Source of the DNA: Pyrrhoderma lamaoense
Lineage: Eukaryota > Basidiomycota > Agaricomycetes > Hymenochaetales > Hymenochaetaceae
Reading direction: 5' to 3'
Assembly (NCBI GenBank): GCA_002794735.1
Contig: NBAZ01000018.1
Span: 62,001-126,000 of the forward strand
DNA length: 64,000 nt
The position numbers and the translations under genes were made by a program. Below are positions 47,911 to 59,397 of the stretch, one piece after another (the stretch's first letter is position 1; each line of letters opens with the position of its first letter). The notes below the pieces were generated by a model. It was given only the letters and a program-made list of their open reading frames with translations, ran no database searches and was not told the origin of the DNA.

Positions 47911-49178
47911 ATGTCTACGGAAATCGTAACGACAACAATGGCACCCTATGCCTCGCTCTCTCTTAGTCCTGTTCCGCTACCCATCGCTCTCACTCTTCCC
48001 AATGAGCTTTGGTACCAGGTTCTTGGATCTGCAGTATCTACTAAAGAGTGGAAAGAAGATGTCTTCTTTCCACCCAAGATCGACTTCTCATTAATTGATG
48101 GGTTCCGACGTGCTTGTCATCTGTTTCACGATCTCTCATCATCATTATACGAGTCGCTGCGTGGTAGAAATGCTTCTGTTTTGGATACCTTCCAGTTATT
48201 GCATCCTAGTTTCCCTCTGGAGCGTACGAGGTTAGTTTAGTGTTTCATTTCTGACGTTTACATCTCCCAGTATCCACTCGCCACAATCATGCTCCAATTC
48301 TTCGTCACCCCAAAACACGATCTGAAAATAATTCAATCAACTGATTCAATCATGTGTTATAGACATATTACAATCGAGCGCGCAGTAAAACCAGCAGATT
48401 TCTTTTTGCTCATGCCAAGAGTCCCGCAACTCGAGTCTCTTTCCATTTCCTTCCAGGTCTCTTCACTTAGCTCAACAATTCTACTCAGTCATGAGAATCT
48501 TGTCCGTCTTGACTTGTCGTTCTCAACTGTTTTTGGTACCAATGTTCTCTTGGATTTCCCAAACCTAGAGGAGCTACGACTTTCAAGGGTCCCACAAGCG
48601 GTTGTCAGGATGATGCGCCTATGTCTCTTGTGCATGTAATGCAACCGTTGCTGGTAAATTTCTCAAAGAAAAGTGTCTATGTATGCGTGTGTTGACTATT
48701 TTTGAAGGACAACTTGACCAGAAGTCTACGTAACCTTAAAAGCTTACGGCATCTTTCTCTACATGGGACCATTGTGGGACTCTCCACTCTCGTGGAGCTG
48801 AGTAGGATCCACGAATCAGAGCATGAGTCAAATGCGCATGTTCATTTTTCCGAATGTGTGGAGTGCATGGAGACAGATCTTTTCAAGTCGAGGAAGCAGA
48901 AGGAGTGTGCTATGGAGCAGAGGCTGACTGACGCCATTGCTGTCCATCTACCGAAGTTGGAGAGTGTATCATGGACTGATGGATGGAAGAAGGAATTTGA
49001 GGACGAAAAAGCTCAACGCGTAACCCTGGTTAAAAGAGATAATAAGACAACCAATCAGGGATCAGATGAAGATGATCTTTCATCTTTGAGAGCAGCTATG
49101 TACGAATACCTCAAACTCTTTGATGATGAAGTTATTGTGGATTCCGATGATTTTGATGATGAGGACGATGATTTCTAA
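47911..49178 (+). CDS. F-box/LRR-like protein with acidic C-terminus (frame partly unresolved)
   Basis: The likely role is substrate recognition for an SCF ligase or a related adaptor; this is inferred. The N-terminal part has the F-box-like ALTLPNELWYQVLGSAV. The middle consists of leucine-rich repeats (PQLESLSISF, NLVRLDLSF, NLEELRLSRV, LRNLKSLRHLSLHG). The C-terminus is acidic (DSDDFDDEDDDF), ending at TAA 49176-49178. A first intron lies near 48230-48285 and a second from GTAAAT at 48654 to GAAG at 48707. At 48608-48609 (GG) one further G is needed to join QAVVR to DDAPMSLVHVMQPLL. The first exon junction does not rejoin the long middle frame either, so another base error or an unrecognised junction exists near 48230-48290. 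Similar fungal proteins are numerous and poorly conserved. Confidence 0.6.
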
Positions 49179-50652
49179 TACATATCTCATATTTTCTTTT
49201 CTTTTCCACTCCCTTTCTGTATTTGTATTGATTTTTCTCTTTGGTTATTTGTTTCGGGATTTGGTTTTATGAAGATGGACAGCAATATGTATATAAGAGC
49301 ATTTTTTTTCATTCATATTTTATTCTTTTCTTTGTATATGTATATGCAATACTTCACTCCCTTTCAAACTACATACAAGCATACATACAGGATATTTGTA
49401 CTGATTTAAATGAAATACGATTACTAATCTTAGACTCTACTTTTGATAAATCATAGAAACTTGAGAGTTCCGGTTTGACCGATTCAAACTACGATTGTCT
49501 GGGTCTGTAGAATACAAGGTGTACTGAATGCTCATACTTTATCTCGGCGGGAAGCTTTCCATTTCTTTGTACTTAAATAAAGGCCTTATGGGTAGAAATT
49601 ATGCTTTGTGGGCTAAACTTGAGATGATCATCTAAGGGGAAATGGCACATGCTATACATGTGGGTAGCGGATTAAGTGTTGAACCAATAACGCTGAGTCT
49701 GTGACGGAGATAGAGTCACGTAGAGTGACCACTCGGAACTTAAGAGTTACTCAGAAGCATAGCATTAGCATATTTTTGTTTATGGATTCACAAAAGGTCT
49801 ATTATGATGGACTTTGTCTATCCTAGTAAAGTCTTTAAGATATTGATAGGATACTGTTAGAGTATATGCTGAACGATTGATGATTAATGATGTATCCAAC
49901 TAAAAGGGTAAAGCGGGCTTTGTGAGACATACGAAGTGGAATTATTTGCCTCGTTATCGCTATCTGATAAAAAGATAAAAATTGATGAAGCACACACGTA
50001 ATCACACGTCAATAGAATTCTGCGTAGGTACGGCCGTCATCGTGAGAAGCTAGCTTGCGCATAGTCGATTGGCGACGCGGTGACTGACAGCAACGAGGAG
50101 GCCTCTGGACCCGCTTGAGGCAATTAAAGCAACAGAAAGCAACGGACTCTCTCTCCATCTTCTCTTCTTTGCGCTGGCGCACATTCTTCGCAGGTTTACC
50201 ATTCACCAAACAGAAGGTTGTTTCTTCATTCTTGTAATTTTCTTTACAAATCTCTAGACAAAAAAGTAAGCACAAAGTACCGCCCGGATAGCTGCTTTTG
50301 TCAGCAGAATATTCATCATCCGTTCATCGTCATCATCACTCATTATTTATCTATCATTTGTGTTTTAACTCTTTACCCACGTCTCAATATTTCCTTAATT
50401 TCGCCATCTCTCTTCCTCTAACTAATCCTCGTCTCTACTCACACGATACGCAGTCGGCCGGTCCTCGCGTGTTCCTCGCTCATTCTCTTTTCCGTGCCTT
50501 GTTATACACAAACCTCAAACCAGTAAACTTCCGTCAAAAGTAAGGAACCGACAAGACCTTATTTTATTTCCCACAATCCGCAGGGGGAATCCCATACGTC
50601 CAACCTAGAAACATATATTTAATCACCATCCCCCTCCTCTCTTGGCTAAGAG
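49179..50652. other. Intergenic region upstream of CCC2
   Basis: T-rich sequence follows the F-box-like stop (49179-49350). 50290-50640 is C/T-rich and likely promoter/5' UTR of CCC2. Between them I see nothing. Confidence 0.45.
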
Positions 50653-53600
50653 ATGTCAGCTCTTACCAACGCTTTCAGCAATCTACTTGCTAAAACGCCA
50701 CTATCAGGAACGTTCGGAGCTAGCGTGCAGCTGCCCGAACCCGAAGACAAATCACTCCTGGCGGAACAAAAAGAAAGGAATGAGGTCGAGAAATGCGACC
50801 TCAGGATAGAGGGGATGACGTGCGGTGCTTGTGTTGAGGTAATGTTTTCTTTATACATGAGTGGTTTTACAAGGACGTACTGGGATTAACATGAGGCAAA
50901 TTTGCAGTCTATTGAGGGTATGCTTCGTGGGCAGGATGGGATTCATTCCATCAAGGTTGCATTGCTTGCTGAGCGTGGTGTGATTGAATATGATCCATCA
51001 ATATGGACGGTTGAGAAGCTCGTTGAGGTAGCGTGGTTCTTACAACTATATATACTAAACTCGTTGACTTAATACACCTTGATCTACTAGGAAATCGGTG
51101 ATATTGGATTCGATGCAACGGTCATACCACCGAGTCGAACTGATAATATTACATTGCGCATCTTTGGCATGACATGTTCTGCATGCACATCGTCAATTGA
51201 GAACGGGCTGTCAAAACTTCCTGGAGTCTCAAGTGTCTCTGTCTCATTGACTACGGAAACATGTAAAATTGAGTTTGATAGAACATTGATTGGTCCGCGC
51301 GAGCTTGTAGAGAACATTGAGGACATAGGTTTTGATGCTATGGTCTCTGATCATGAAGATGCTACTCAATTGCGCTCACTAACCCGTTCTAAAGAGATAT
51401 CTGAATGGAGAAGACGGTTCTGGACGTCTTTCGCGTTTGTAGTGCCTGTATTCTTCATCGGGATGGTTGCTCGCCATATACCTTTTTTGAGGCCACTGGC
51501 AGATGCAAGGCTTGCGAAGGGGATATACTTGGGCGATGTGTTATCTCTAATATTGACAACTCCTGTACAATTCTGGCTAGGAAAAAAGTTCTACAAAAAC
51601 TCATACAAGGCTCTTAAACATGGTTCGGCGACGATGGATGTACTCGTTACAATCGGCACTTCTTCTGCATACTTTTATTCACTCTTCGCTATGGTATCGG
51701 CATTTTGCTCGTCAAGCGAAGATGATAATTTCCGACCTGCTGTTTTCTATGACACGAGCACAATGCTCATCATGTTCTTTTCTTTGGGACGATACTTGGA
51801 GAACAAGGCTAAAGGTAAAACTAGTGCTGCGTTAACAGACTTGATGGCTCTAGCCCCAAGTATGGCAACTATCTACACAGATCCTCCTGCTTGTACTCGG
51901 GAAAAACGGATCGCGACGGAACTTCTTCAGCCGGGAGATATCGTCAAACTTGTACCAGGTGACAAAGTACCCGCTGATGGGACTGTCTTGCGTGGGTCGA
52001 GTTCAATTGATGAGAGCGCTGTGACGGGTGAGCCTGTCCCTGTTACCAAACAGATTGGAGATAATGTCATTGGTGGGACCGTCAATGGTTTGGGAACGTT
52101 TGACATGACTGTCACTCGAGCAGGGAAGGATACCGCCCTAGCACAAATAGTGAAACTAGTGGAAGACGCGCAGGCAGACAAAGCTCCTATTCAAGCCTTT
52201 GCAGATCGAGTGGCGGGTTTCTTTGTCCCAACTGTCCTCTTGTTGGCTTTATTGACTTTTGTGGCATGGATGGTGATCTCACATCTTGTCCCTTGGAATC
52301 GTTACCTGGAATTTTTCATATGCACAATGCAAGTCGTTTGGCAGTTTGTCTGAAACTGTGCATCAGTGTTGTTGTCGTTGCATGTCCCTGTGCACTAGGA
52401 CTGAGTACACCAACTGCGATCATGGTTGGTACAGGTGTTGGTGCTCAGAATGGTATTCTCATCAAGGGTGGGAGGGCACTTGAAGCAAGCAAAAATATCA
52501 AGAAGGTTGTTCTGGATAAGACCGGGACCGTGACAGAGGGAAAGTTGAAGGTGGTTGCCCTCTCATGGGTCCCCTCAGATGAAGATATGGTAACGGAAGT
52601 GGGACTTAAGAATACATTGGCTGCGGAGGACTTAGAAGGGGCAGCTGCTCAGGAGTTAGCCAAAATATGCGCAGATGGTACTACTAAAAGGGCTTTGGTA
52701 TTAGCAATGGTCGCCGCTACCGAAGCACGGTCCGAACACCCTCTGGCAAAGGCCGCAGCAGCGCATGGGAAAGAACTTATTGAGAAATATTCCCAAGGAC
52801 CGGAGCCGAGAGATGAAGTACCTGAAGTTGATGTCTTGGACTTCGAAAGTGTTACTGGCGCTGGTGTTCGTTCGACGGTAACGCTTAAAGGTTCATCAAC
52901 GCATTATACGGTTTTAGTCGGCACTTCTCATTTCATTACTCAGTCTTCTACCCCTTCGAATTCTAAAGGCGAGAATGAAGGATATTCTTACCTTCCTGCT
53001 TCTCTCTCAAAGTTCGCGCTTTTGCAAGAAGAACAGGGTCGGACTGTAATTTATGTTTCATTAGCTTCTTCACACTCAAATCGGTCGCTTGCCAAATCTT
53101 CTAATCCTAAGCCCGTACTTGCGATTGCACTGAATGATGTACCTAAACGAAGTAGCGCGCGTGCGATAAGAGCGCTGCAGAGGATGGGCATTGAAGTATG
53201 CATGATGACGGGTGATGGACACGCCACTGCGCTTGCTATCGCCAAGGAGGTTGGTATCCCATCGGAATGTGTTTGGGCCCGTATGAGTCCGAAGGGGAAG
53301 GGTACTGTCGTGTCAGAGTTGATGGAGAAGGAGAAGCAGCGAGTAGGAGGAGGAAAGAAGAAAGCAGGAGGCGTGGCAATGGTTGGAGATGGAATAAATG
53401 ACTCTCCCGCACTTGTGGCAGCCGATGTTGGTATCGCGTTATCTTCTGGTACTTCTGTTGCTGTTGAGGCCGCGGACATTGTCTTGATGCGTTCTGATCT
53501 GCTTGACGTCGTGGCGGCTTTACATCTCTCAAAAGCGATTTATTCTACTATCCAACGAAACCTTATTTGGGCTTGTGTGTATAATGCTTTGGGATTACCG

Positions 53601-53930
53601 CTTGCTATGGGTGTTTTCTTACCGTTCGGACTGCATTTACATCCGATGATGGCTGGTGCTATGATGGCGATGAGTAGTGTGAGTGTTGTGAGCAGTAGTC
53701 TTTTGTTGAAGTGGTGGAAGAGACCGGCAGATAGTGTTATGCCTGGTGAAAAGGGGTCCGAAATGTATGCTAGTGGAGGAAGTGGAGGTATAATTGAGGG
53801 AGTCTGGGATAGTGTGAAAGATACGATGAGTGGTGTGTTTGACGATGTGAAAGTATTCGTCAGGGGAGGTAGAGGACGAGAAGCAGAAGGATATAGTCAG
53901 CTACCTGTAGAGATGACTGAGACTGTATAG
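50653..53930 (+). CDS. CCC2: Copper-transporting P1B-type ATPase Ccc2
   Basis: It pumps Cu(I) into the secretory pathway to load multicopper oxidases such as Fet3. Three exons at the 5' end are joined after 50838 and 51027, with the rest continuous. Two heavy-metal-binding domains carry GMTCGACVE and [12 protein letters not shown]. The transmembrane region follows, with the actuator loop ([12 protein letters not shown]). Then come the CPC metal site [15 protein letters not shown], the phosphorylation motif [31 protein letters not shown] and [17 protein letters not shown]. The last two membrane helices ([18 protein letters not shown] and onward) and a short cytosolic tail complete it. It has only two metal-binding domains, as in yeast. 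The frame shifts once at 52290-52294 (CCCTT) between the loop and the CPC helix; one more base gives [13 protein letters not shown]. The gene is otherwise complete, so sequencing error is likely. Confidence 0.93.
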
Positions 53931-54987
53931 AATATACGGTCCTGGGCTGATTTTTTTTTCTTTATTCTCCATCGTGGACTATTTTCTATGCATTTCTTGT
54001 ATTCCTTCCAATCTCTTTTTGATATCCTATCGGGTCTCATTTGGGTTTACTTCATTATCATCAGTTGTGTGGTATATTTTTTTGTCTATTGTTATCATAA
54101 TTTTTCCTTTTTCTGTCATAACCTGAAGTTGTATTTTAATACTCTTTTTTGTCCACCTCATCCTAGTATTGATGTCTACTTAATAGTAGTTAGTGATCTA
54201 TGCGCTACTCCAATGCTTACCTTTTTTCTAAATTTAACCTAACCTTCACGATCCTTTACCGTTTTCCCATTGCATCGTTTCACTGTCCTCTCCTTGAGGA
54301 AGTGTCTCAAAAATATCAATTCCATCATACCTGCTGCCTCATTCGGCTACGAATCACGCACACTCTAATGGGAAGTAGAATGGTGTGGATTTGAATGGAT
54401 GAAATTTGTGTCTTGTCACTAAGTACAATGACCCTTAAGGCTACTGCCATAAACAGTCCATACAATGATAAGAATTATGATGCTAAGCCAAAATAGGGGA
54501 AAGGGCAAGTTGGCATAACACGCAAGTTGCAAAATGAAGGAAAAGGGTAGGAAAGCGCGGTGAAAAACTCAAAACACACAAATCCACTATGCTTACTTTG
54601 CAATCGCAGGCTTATCAGAGTTACTACACTGTCCTTTTGAACAAAACTACATAAAACATTAGAGAAGAAACAGATCTTTGGTATCATAGTGACCTTTAAT
54701 GACAAAATTACAGTTACGTAGTTAGTTGTTAAATCATATTTGATAAGTAGTGCCCAATTTAGTAAAAGCTCCAACCGCACTTTATTAAGTCTTCGCTTCA
54801 AGAGAAGTGAGTCTGTGTGGCAACAAATCATTAGTAAAAGTCTTAACTATTATTGTAGGTATATACGCACCCTGAGGCTTTTGCCCTTGATTTGAATCCA
54901 AGGAACAATAAGGATGAATAATCCTATGACAATACTATTTTGTATCGATATATTAATGAACAAACAGAAAGACGTGTACGTAGGTGC
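53931..54987. other. Intergenic region, convergent between CCC2 and the MFS transporter
   Basis: The first 400 nt are markedly T/C-rich (likely CCC2 3' UTR). The remainder is AT-rich. ORFs on either strand are not convincing. Confidence 0.45.
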
Positions 54988-57475
54988 TTACGCCGCTTCG
55001 ACTCCAAAAGTCTGTAATGCCCCTTACTCTCTGCCCATGGAACTTGGAAGTATGGACAGCGAAACCACCGAGGGTACGAGCTAAGTTTATGAGAGCGGAG
55101 ATCTCGCCCTATTGACGAAAAGACGGATTGATACTGATATTTAGTAGACTACTCTTCTAAGAGTTCGGAAGCAATACCTTATAGCGAGGGAAGCAATCGT
55201 TACAATAAGCATCTTCGAATATATGGTATCAGATAAAAAAAGATCAATAACTCCGAGAATTGCAAATATCATTTTTTTTTCGACTCACAAACAGCAACTG
55301 TGTTGATCATTATGGAAACCTGGGCTAGACCCCAACCCATGACGACTGCTCCTACTGAGAGTTTATGCTGGAAAGAAGCCCCTAAGACTAGGAATCCACA
55401 CAGATAGAGTGGCATGGCAATGTAACATGCCCTTAACGATTAAGACTTAGACATTGCATAGGATGTACTATTAATATCTGATAACTTACCAGAGCCGGGT
55501 CTCTGCTTCGAAAACACCATTATTTCTCCTGATTCCTATATTCATGAACCATTCGTTGACATAACGACCTATTATTTCTCCGATGAACACAGAAACCTTG
55601 CTTCTAGTGTAAGTAGAGATTTTGTACAGCTGCTGATATGAGACTTACCACGGGGGTAGCGTACATCCCGGAGAGTGCAATGTCACTAAATCCATATCCT
55701 TCCGGTTCAGGAGTCCCCAGGAAAACAACATTTGTTACCTAGTGATGACGTCATGTATACATATATTTATATATGTAGATACAGATGTATTAACTCACAT
55801 TGATACCGATACCGAACCCAAAGAGCATTGCCTCGAAAATCAAGATGGAGAGTAGATGTGGTCTCCAAATAATATTGAAAGGGGCGAAGATGGAGACTCT
55901 CCATGACTCACGTAGAGAAGATAGTCTGAAGCCCGTGATACCAACTAACGTCTCGATCCTGTAGCGTAATCCTGAAGATCGTCTGGGGGCTGAGTCTTGA
56001 GATGTCTATCGTACATTCTGTTTGAAGTTTCCGTTGAGATACGTCAAAATATACAGGATTGGATCTGAGAACTAACGTTTCTTCCATTAAAAATGCAATC
56101 AGGGCGAGAACTATTACACCATATATTGAAACGATGCCGTATGCCCAACGCCAGCTAAACAGGACTTGAGATACGGCAAACTCTTACTATGAGTAAAGTA
56201 GGCATACCTCTGTCGATCCACCAGAAAGAAGAACAAAAACGGAGAAAGGAAGGGAGAAATGATAAATCCCATAGTCCAGAGATTCAGCTTGTTTCTCCAT
56301 GAGCAAAAGCTATTCATAAGTAGACTAAAAACATAACACACTTTACGAGCCTGCATATGGAAAGGATACATATCCGCAATGATGTATAGCCCCTATTTGC
56401 AAAGAAAGTTACTATTTGAAAGACAGCATCCTTGATCCGAAAAGGCTTACAGTAACCTGCGGGCATGTGCTTCATTACGATAGATCATTCATTTTATTTA
56501 ATCAATACTGATCTTTAGTATAGGGATGTACTCACCCGAAAAATGCTGTCAAGCAACGATATGCTTTGTGGAAGCGATTTGATATCGTGAGTCGTGCACT
56601 TTTGCAGTTATGATATGAAATCACCTGTGAAATTCTTTAAGGTAGGAGCAAAAGTACATCCCACCATGAACCCGAGAGCAAATACTTGCGACCAAAATAA
56701 TACAGGTAAACGGCCAAATTTTCTCATTAGCATCACGGCGAGAAGTCCACCCCATCCTGATAAAATCAGAAAGAAGGTCGAGATTGTACTTAAATACTAT
56801 AATACCTAGAAGAAAGATACTCCAGCTATATAAATAGCGTCAGCTAAAAATACAAAATAAGTCAAAGAAAATACTTTTAACATACTTTGATGTTAAGTTG
56901 TTGATTTCCCCCGTTGTTGTGTTAAATTGTTCAGCCAGTGAAAACAAAGCAGGAATACCTTGGATATTTAACATTACGTTGAAACTTCGCAAGCAAGATA
57001 GATTTATAAATGCGTACCCAGTGCGGAGTCAAAATCTGGAACGATGGCGGCTAAGGTGATAATAATCAAATGAATGGTTTTCCGGCGATCAGTCCACTTC
57101 AATACAAGTCAAAATCATGTATCGATAGCGGTGATAAGCTCAAAATATCTAGTCAACTTACATTTTGGGGGTCCTCAGGATCATCAGAGGGTTGCGGCCA
57201 CAGGACTTTAGTACCATCATGCGAAAGCTTCAGTCGTGACGCTACTTTTTCCCCAAATTCAACACGAGCCTCCCTACATAATTCTATACAAGCCACTCTG
57301 ATACAAAGACTAAAAAGCCAACTTACGCAGGATCAACAACTAAACTACCAGCCTTCTCCTCATAGTAATTAGCAAGGTCGATTTCGGATATTTGTTCGCT
57401 GCTTCCCCCAACAGATTTATCCTCTGAAACGACATTTGCGGAGTACTTCTCGGCCTTCTCGTTCAACAAAGACAT
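54988..57475 (-). CDS. MFS transporter (fungal drug:H+ antiporter-like), about 17 exons
   Basis: It is a 12-helix major facilitator transporter; the substrate is unknown. It starts MSLLNEKAEKYSA at 57475. The soluble N-terminus carries LWPQPSDDPEDPQNW, the loop typical of fungal DHA-type transporters. Further blocks are WTDRRKTIHLIIITLAAIVPD, shown here in parts (WTDRRKTIHL), NWSIFLLG, WGGLLAVMLMRKFGRLPV (motif A), FGTCPQVT and GLYIIADMYPFHMQARK. Later come LNLWTMGFIISPF, SWRWAYGIVSIYG, GIGINVTNVVF, VSVFIGEIIGRYVNEW, VAVYAYCNDCFPRYK, GEISALINLARTLGGFAV and a C-terminus like KGALQTFGVEAA. Exons are very small: one is 23 nt (NWSIFLLG part) and one 19 nt (56451-56469). Frame breaks needing one base each: G5 run 55985-55989, GG 55054-55055 and C4 run 55020-55023. 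Because of these the exact C-terminus is uncertain. Confidence 0.82.
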
Positions 57476-59397
57476 ACTACTCAACTACCAGTATGAACTG
57501 CTTGAGGTGCTCGCACAGAGGAATGTAGAGACGAGAGAAGTCTGTACGAGATAATAACGATAGTTAGGGATAGTGATGAATGCATATAAGTACCTCGTGT
57601 AGTTTATATAGATTGTAAATATAGCACTTGCCACTGGGCAAGTTAAAGTTATACTTCTAGGGACGAGATCGCATGAGCGGGCCCCGAATTTGGTGTACCA
57701 ACCTATAGGTTAGTTGCCACCTTATACATTCCCGAGGACCAATTGAATAAGGATCACATGTAGTTATTTTACATGAAGCTTCCACCGACAAGAACAACGC
57801 TCAATGTCACTCACATCATGGCTAAATGAAAACTACTGATTACAAAAGATGTTCCAACGTGTATTATCCATTTATAGTAATGAATCCAAGACAACAACTC
57901 TCACCACTGTAAAAAAACGGTTCTATGTTTGACAACCACTCGAGAAGTTACGAAATTGGATTGGTATTATTGAAGAGAAGCAGCATGTAGTGACTCTTGT
58001 GGCTGGGAAAATCAGATCAACCCGGTTTCGATGCCCCCTCTACTAGTATAGAAAATTTAATTGGCCTTGTGATCAAGATAAAATCAGGAGCAAAGCCCCA
58101 AACACATTGAGTATTGCGAAGCTTTGGAGCCTATAAAAACTCCAGAATATCAGTCATAGGCGTTGATGGAAGATAATATAAGTAGCGAGTTGATCCGTCG
58201 GCTCAGGTTCAGTTTACTTACCGTCTTCTTGTGAATATCTCAAAGGAAGCTGCAGTTACGTTGGTATTTTTCTTCTTTACTTCTGCGCAGCTAGTTTCCT
58301 TATCTGAAATTAAAATTGTTGATTTGTATTTTGAAAAAGATACCATATTAACTCCATAACGTCTTCATTAAGGCAAATGTGATAATAAAGAAAGACTCTT
58401 GAGTCATCCACGCAAGTCTCTAACGTTGTTTCCATGTCGGAAAGAACACTTAGTCAGATAATGGGCTAATCTTGAGTTCTTTATTGACAACAAATTTCGA
58501 AATCATACATAAGAAGACAAAATTACCTATTTTTAGCGCGATACTGAAATATATCTTGCTTTAATATATTAAGCGATCTTGCTGCTTGCTTTTGTTAGAT
58601 ATTTACCAGTATGGAGACAAGCTTTATAACGAGGGAGAAGACTCGAAATATTTTATGAGTTATCCTGGTTCTTCTTTTAAGCGAATTTTCGTTGGATAGT
58701 GTTCGAAATATGTGGTATGGTGATGTTGGTCTATAAGATAGGCAAGGCCTGAAGGTACGCAAAGCCGACAGTAAATTACTAAGTCTATGACTAAAAATAG
58801 TAGGACGAGTTGTACTCTTACCCGGCGTTGTTTGACCGTATTGATTTGAATATCACCGAAAGGTTGTCACTTACAAAAGTTGTCTTCTGGTTCTTCGTGA
58901 TGGGTTGCTGGAGCATGCATTATAATCTCTTCAATCATTTCCAAGCAGTTAAGCACAAACAGTTAGTAATACTATAGTAATTCACAATTATAAACACAAA
59001 CAATCAGAAAGCTAAGAAAACCGAGGAAAAATGATAACGCCATGAGATACGAAAGTAAGGGTCCGTATGACGCTGGGATGAAAGAAGAAGTGAGGCGCTA
59101 TTCTACGAATATATGCGTGGGGCTAATAAGCCTATACAGTATACTATTTTATACAAAGTATGACAGGTTAGCGTATGCATTGCAAGCACGATGACGAGAC
59201 TATATGACAGATACAAGGACGATATGAGGTTGATAATAGAACCGGGGATACTGTGTAGGTCGATGTGCAAGGGGGAAAACAATAAAACGGAGCTGAGTAT
59301 ATTTGAGATCTAGTATATCCCTTCATCTGTGTCTCTTATACACCGGTCAGGTTTTGATGCGATTAAGAATCATGATGAAGACCAGCAAGCTTGCTTT
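57476..59397. other. Long AT-rich interval, possibly hiding a small multi-exon gene
   Basis: It holds the MFS promoter and the 3' flank of the R3H gene. On the minus strand, a segment at about 58073-58143 reads as LQSFAILNVFGALLLILS followed by a stop. It is preceded by a good intron (GTAAGT...TATAG) and by CAEVKKKNTNVTAASFE. That resembles the end of a secreted, GPI-type protein. I could not build a convincing complete gene. Confidence 0.3.

Noticed and set aside
58740..58915. Two-exon small frame starting MLQQPITKNQ and continuing GLAYLIDQ after an intron
   Set aside because: The splice signals are acceptable, but the product of about 70 residues matches nothing I know and the segment is AT-rich.
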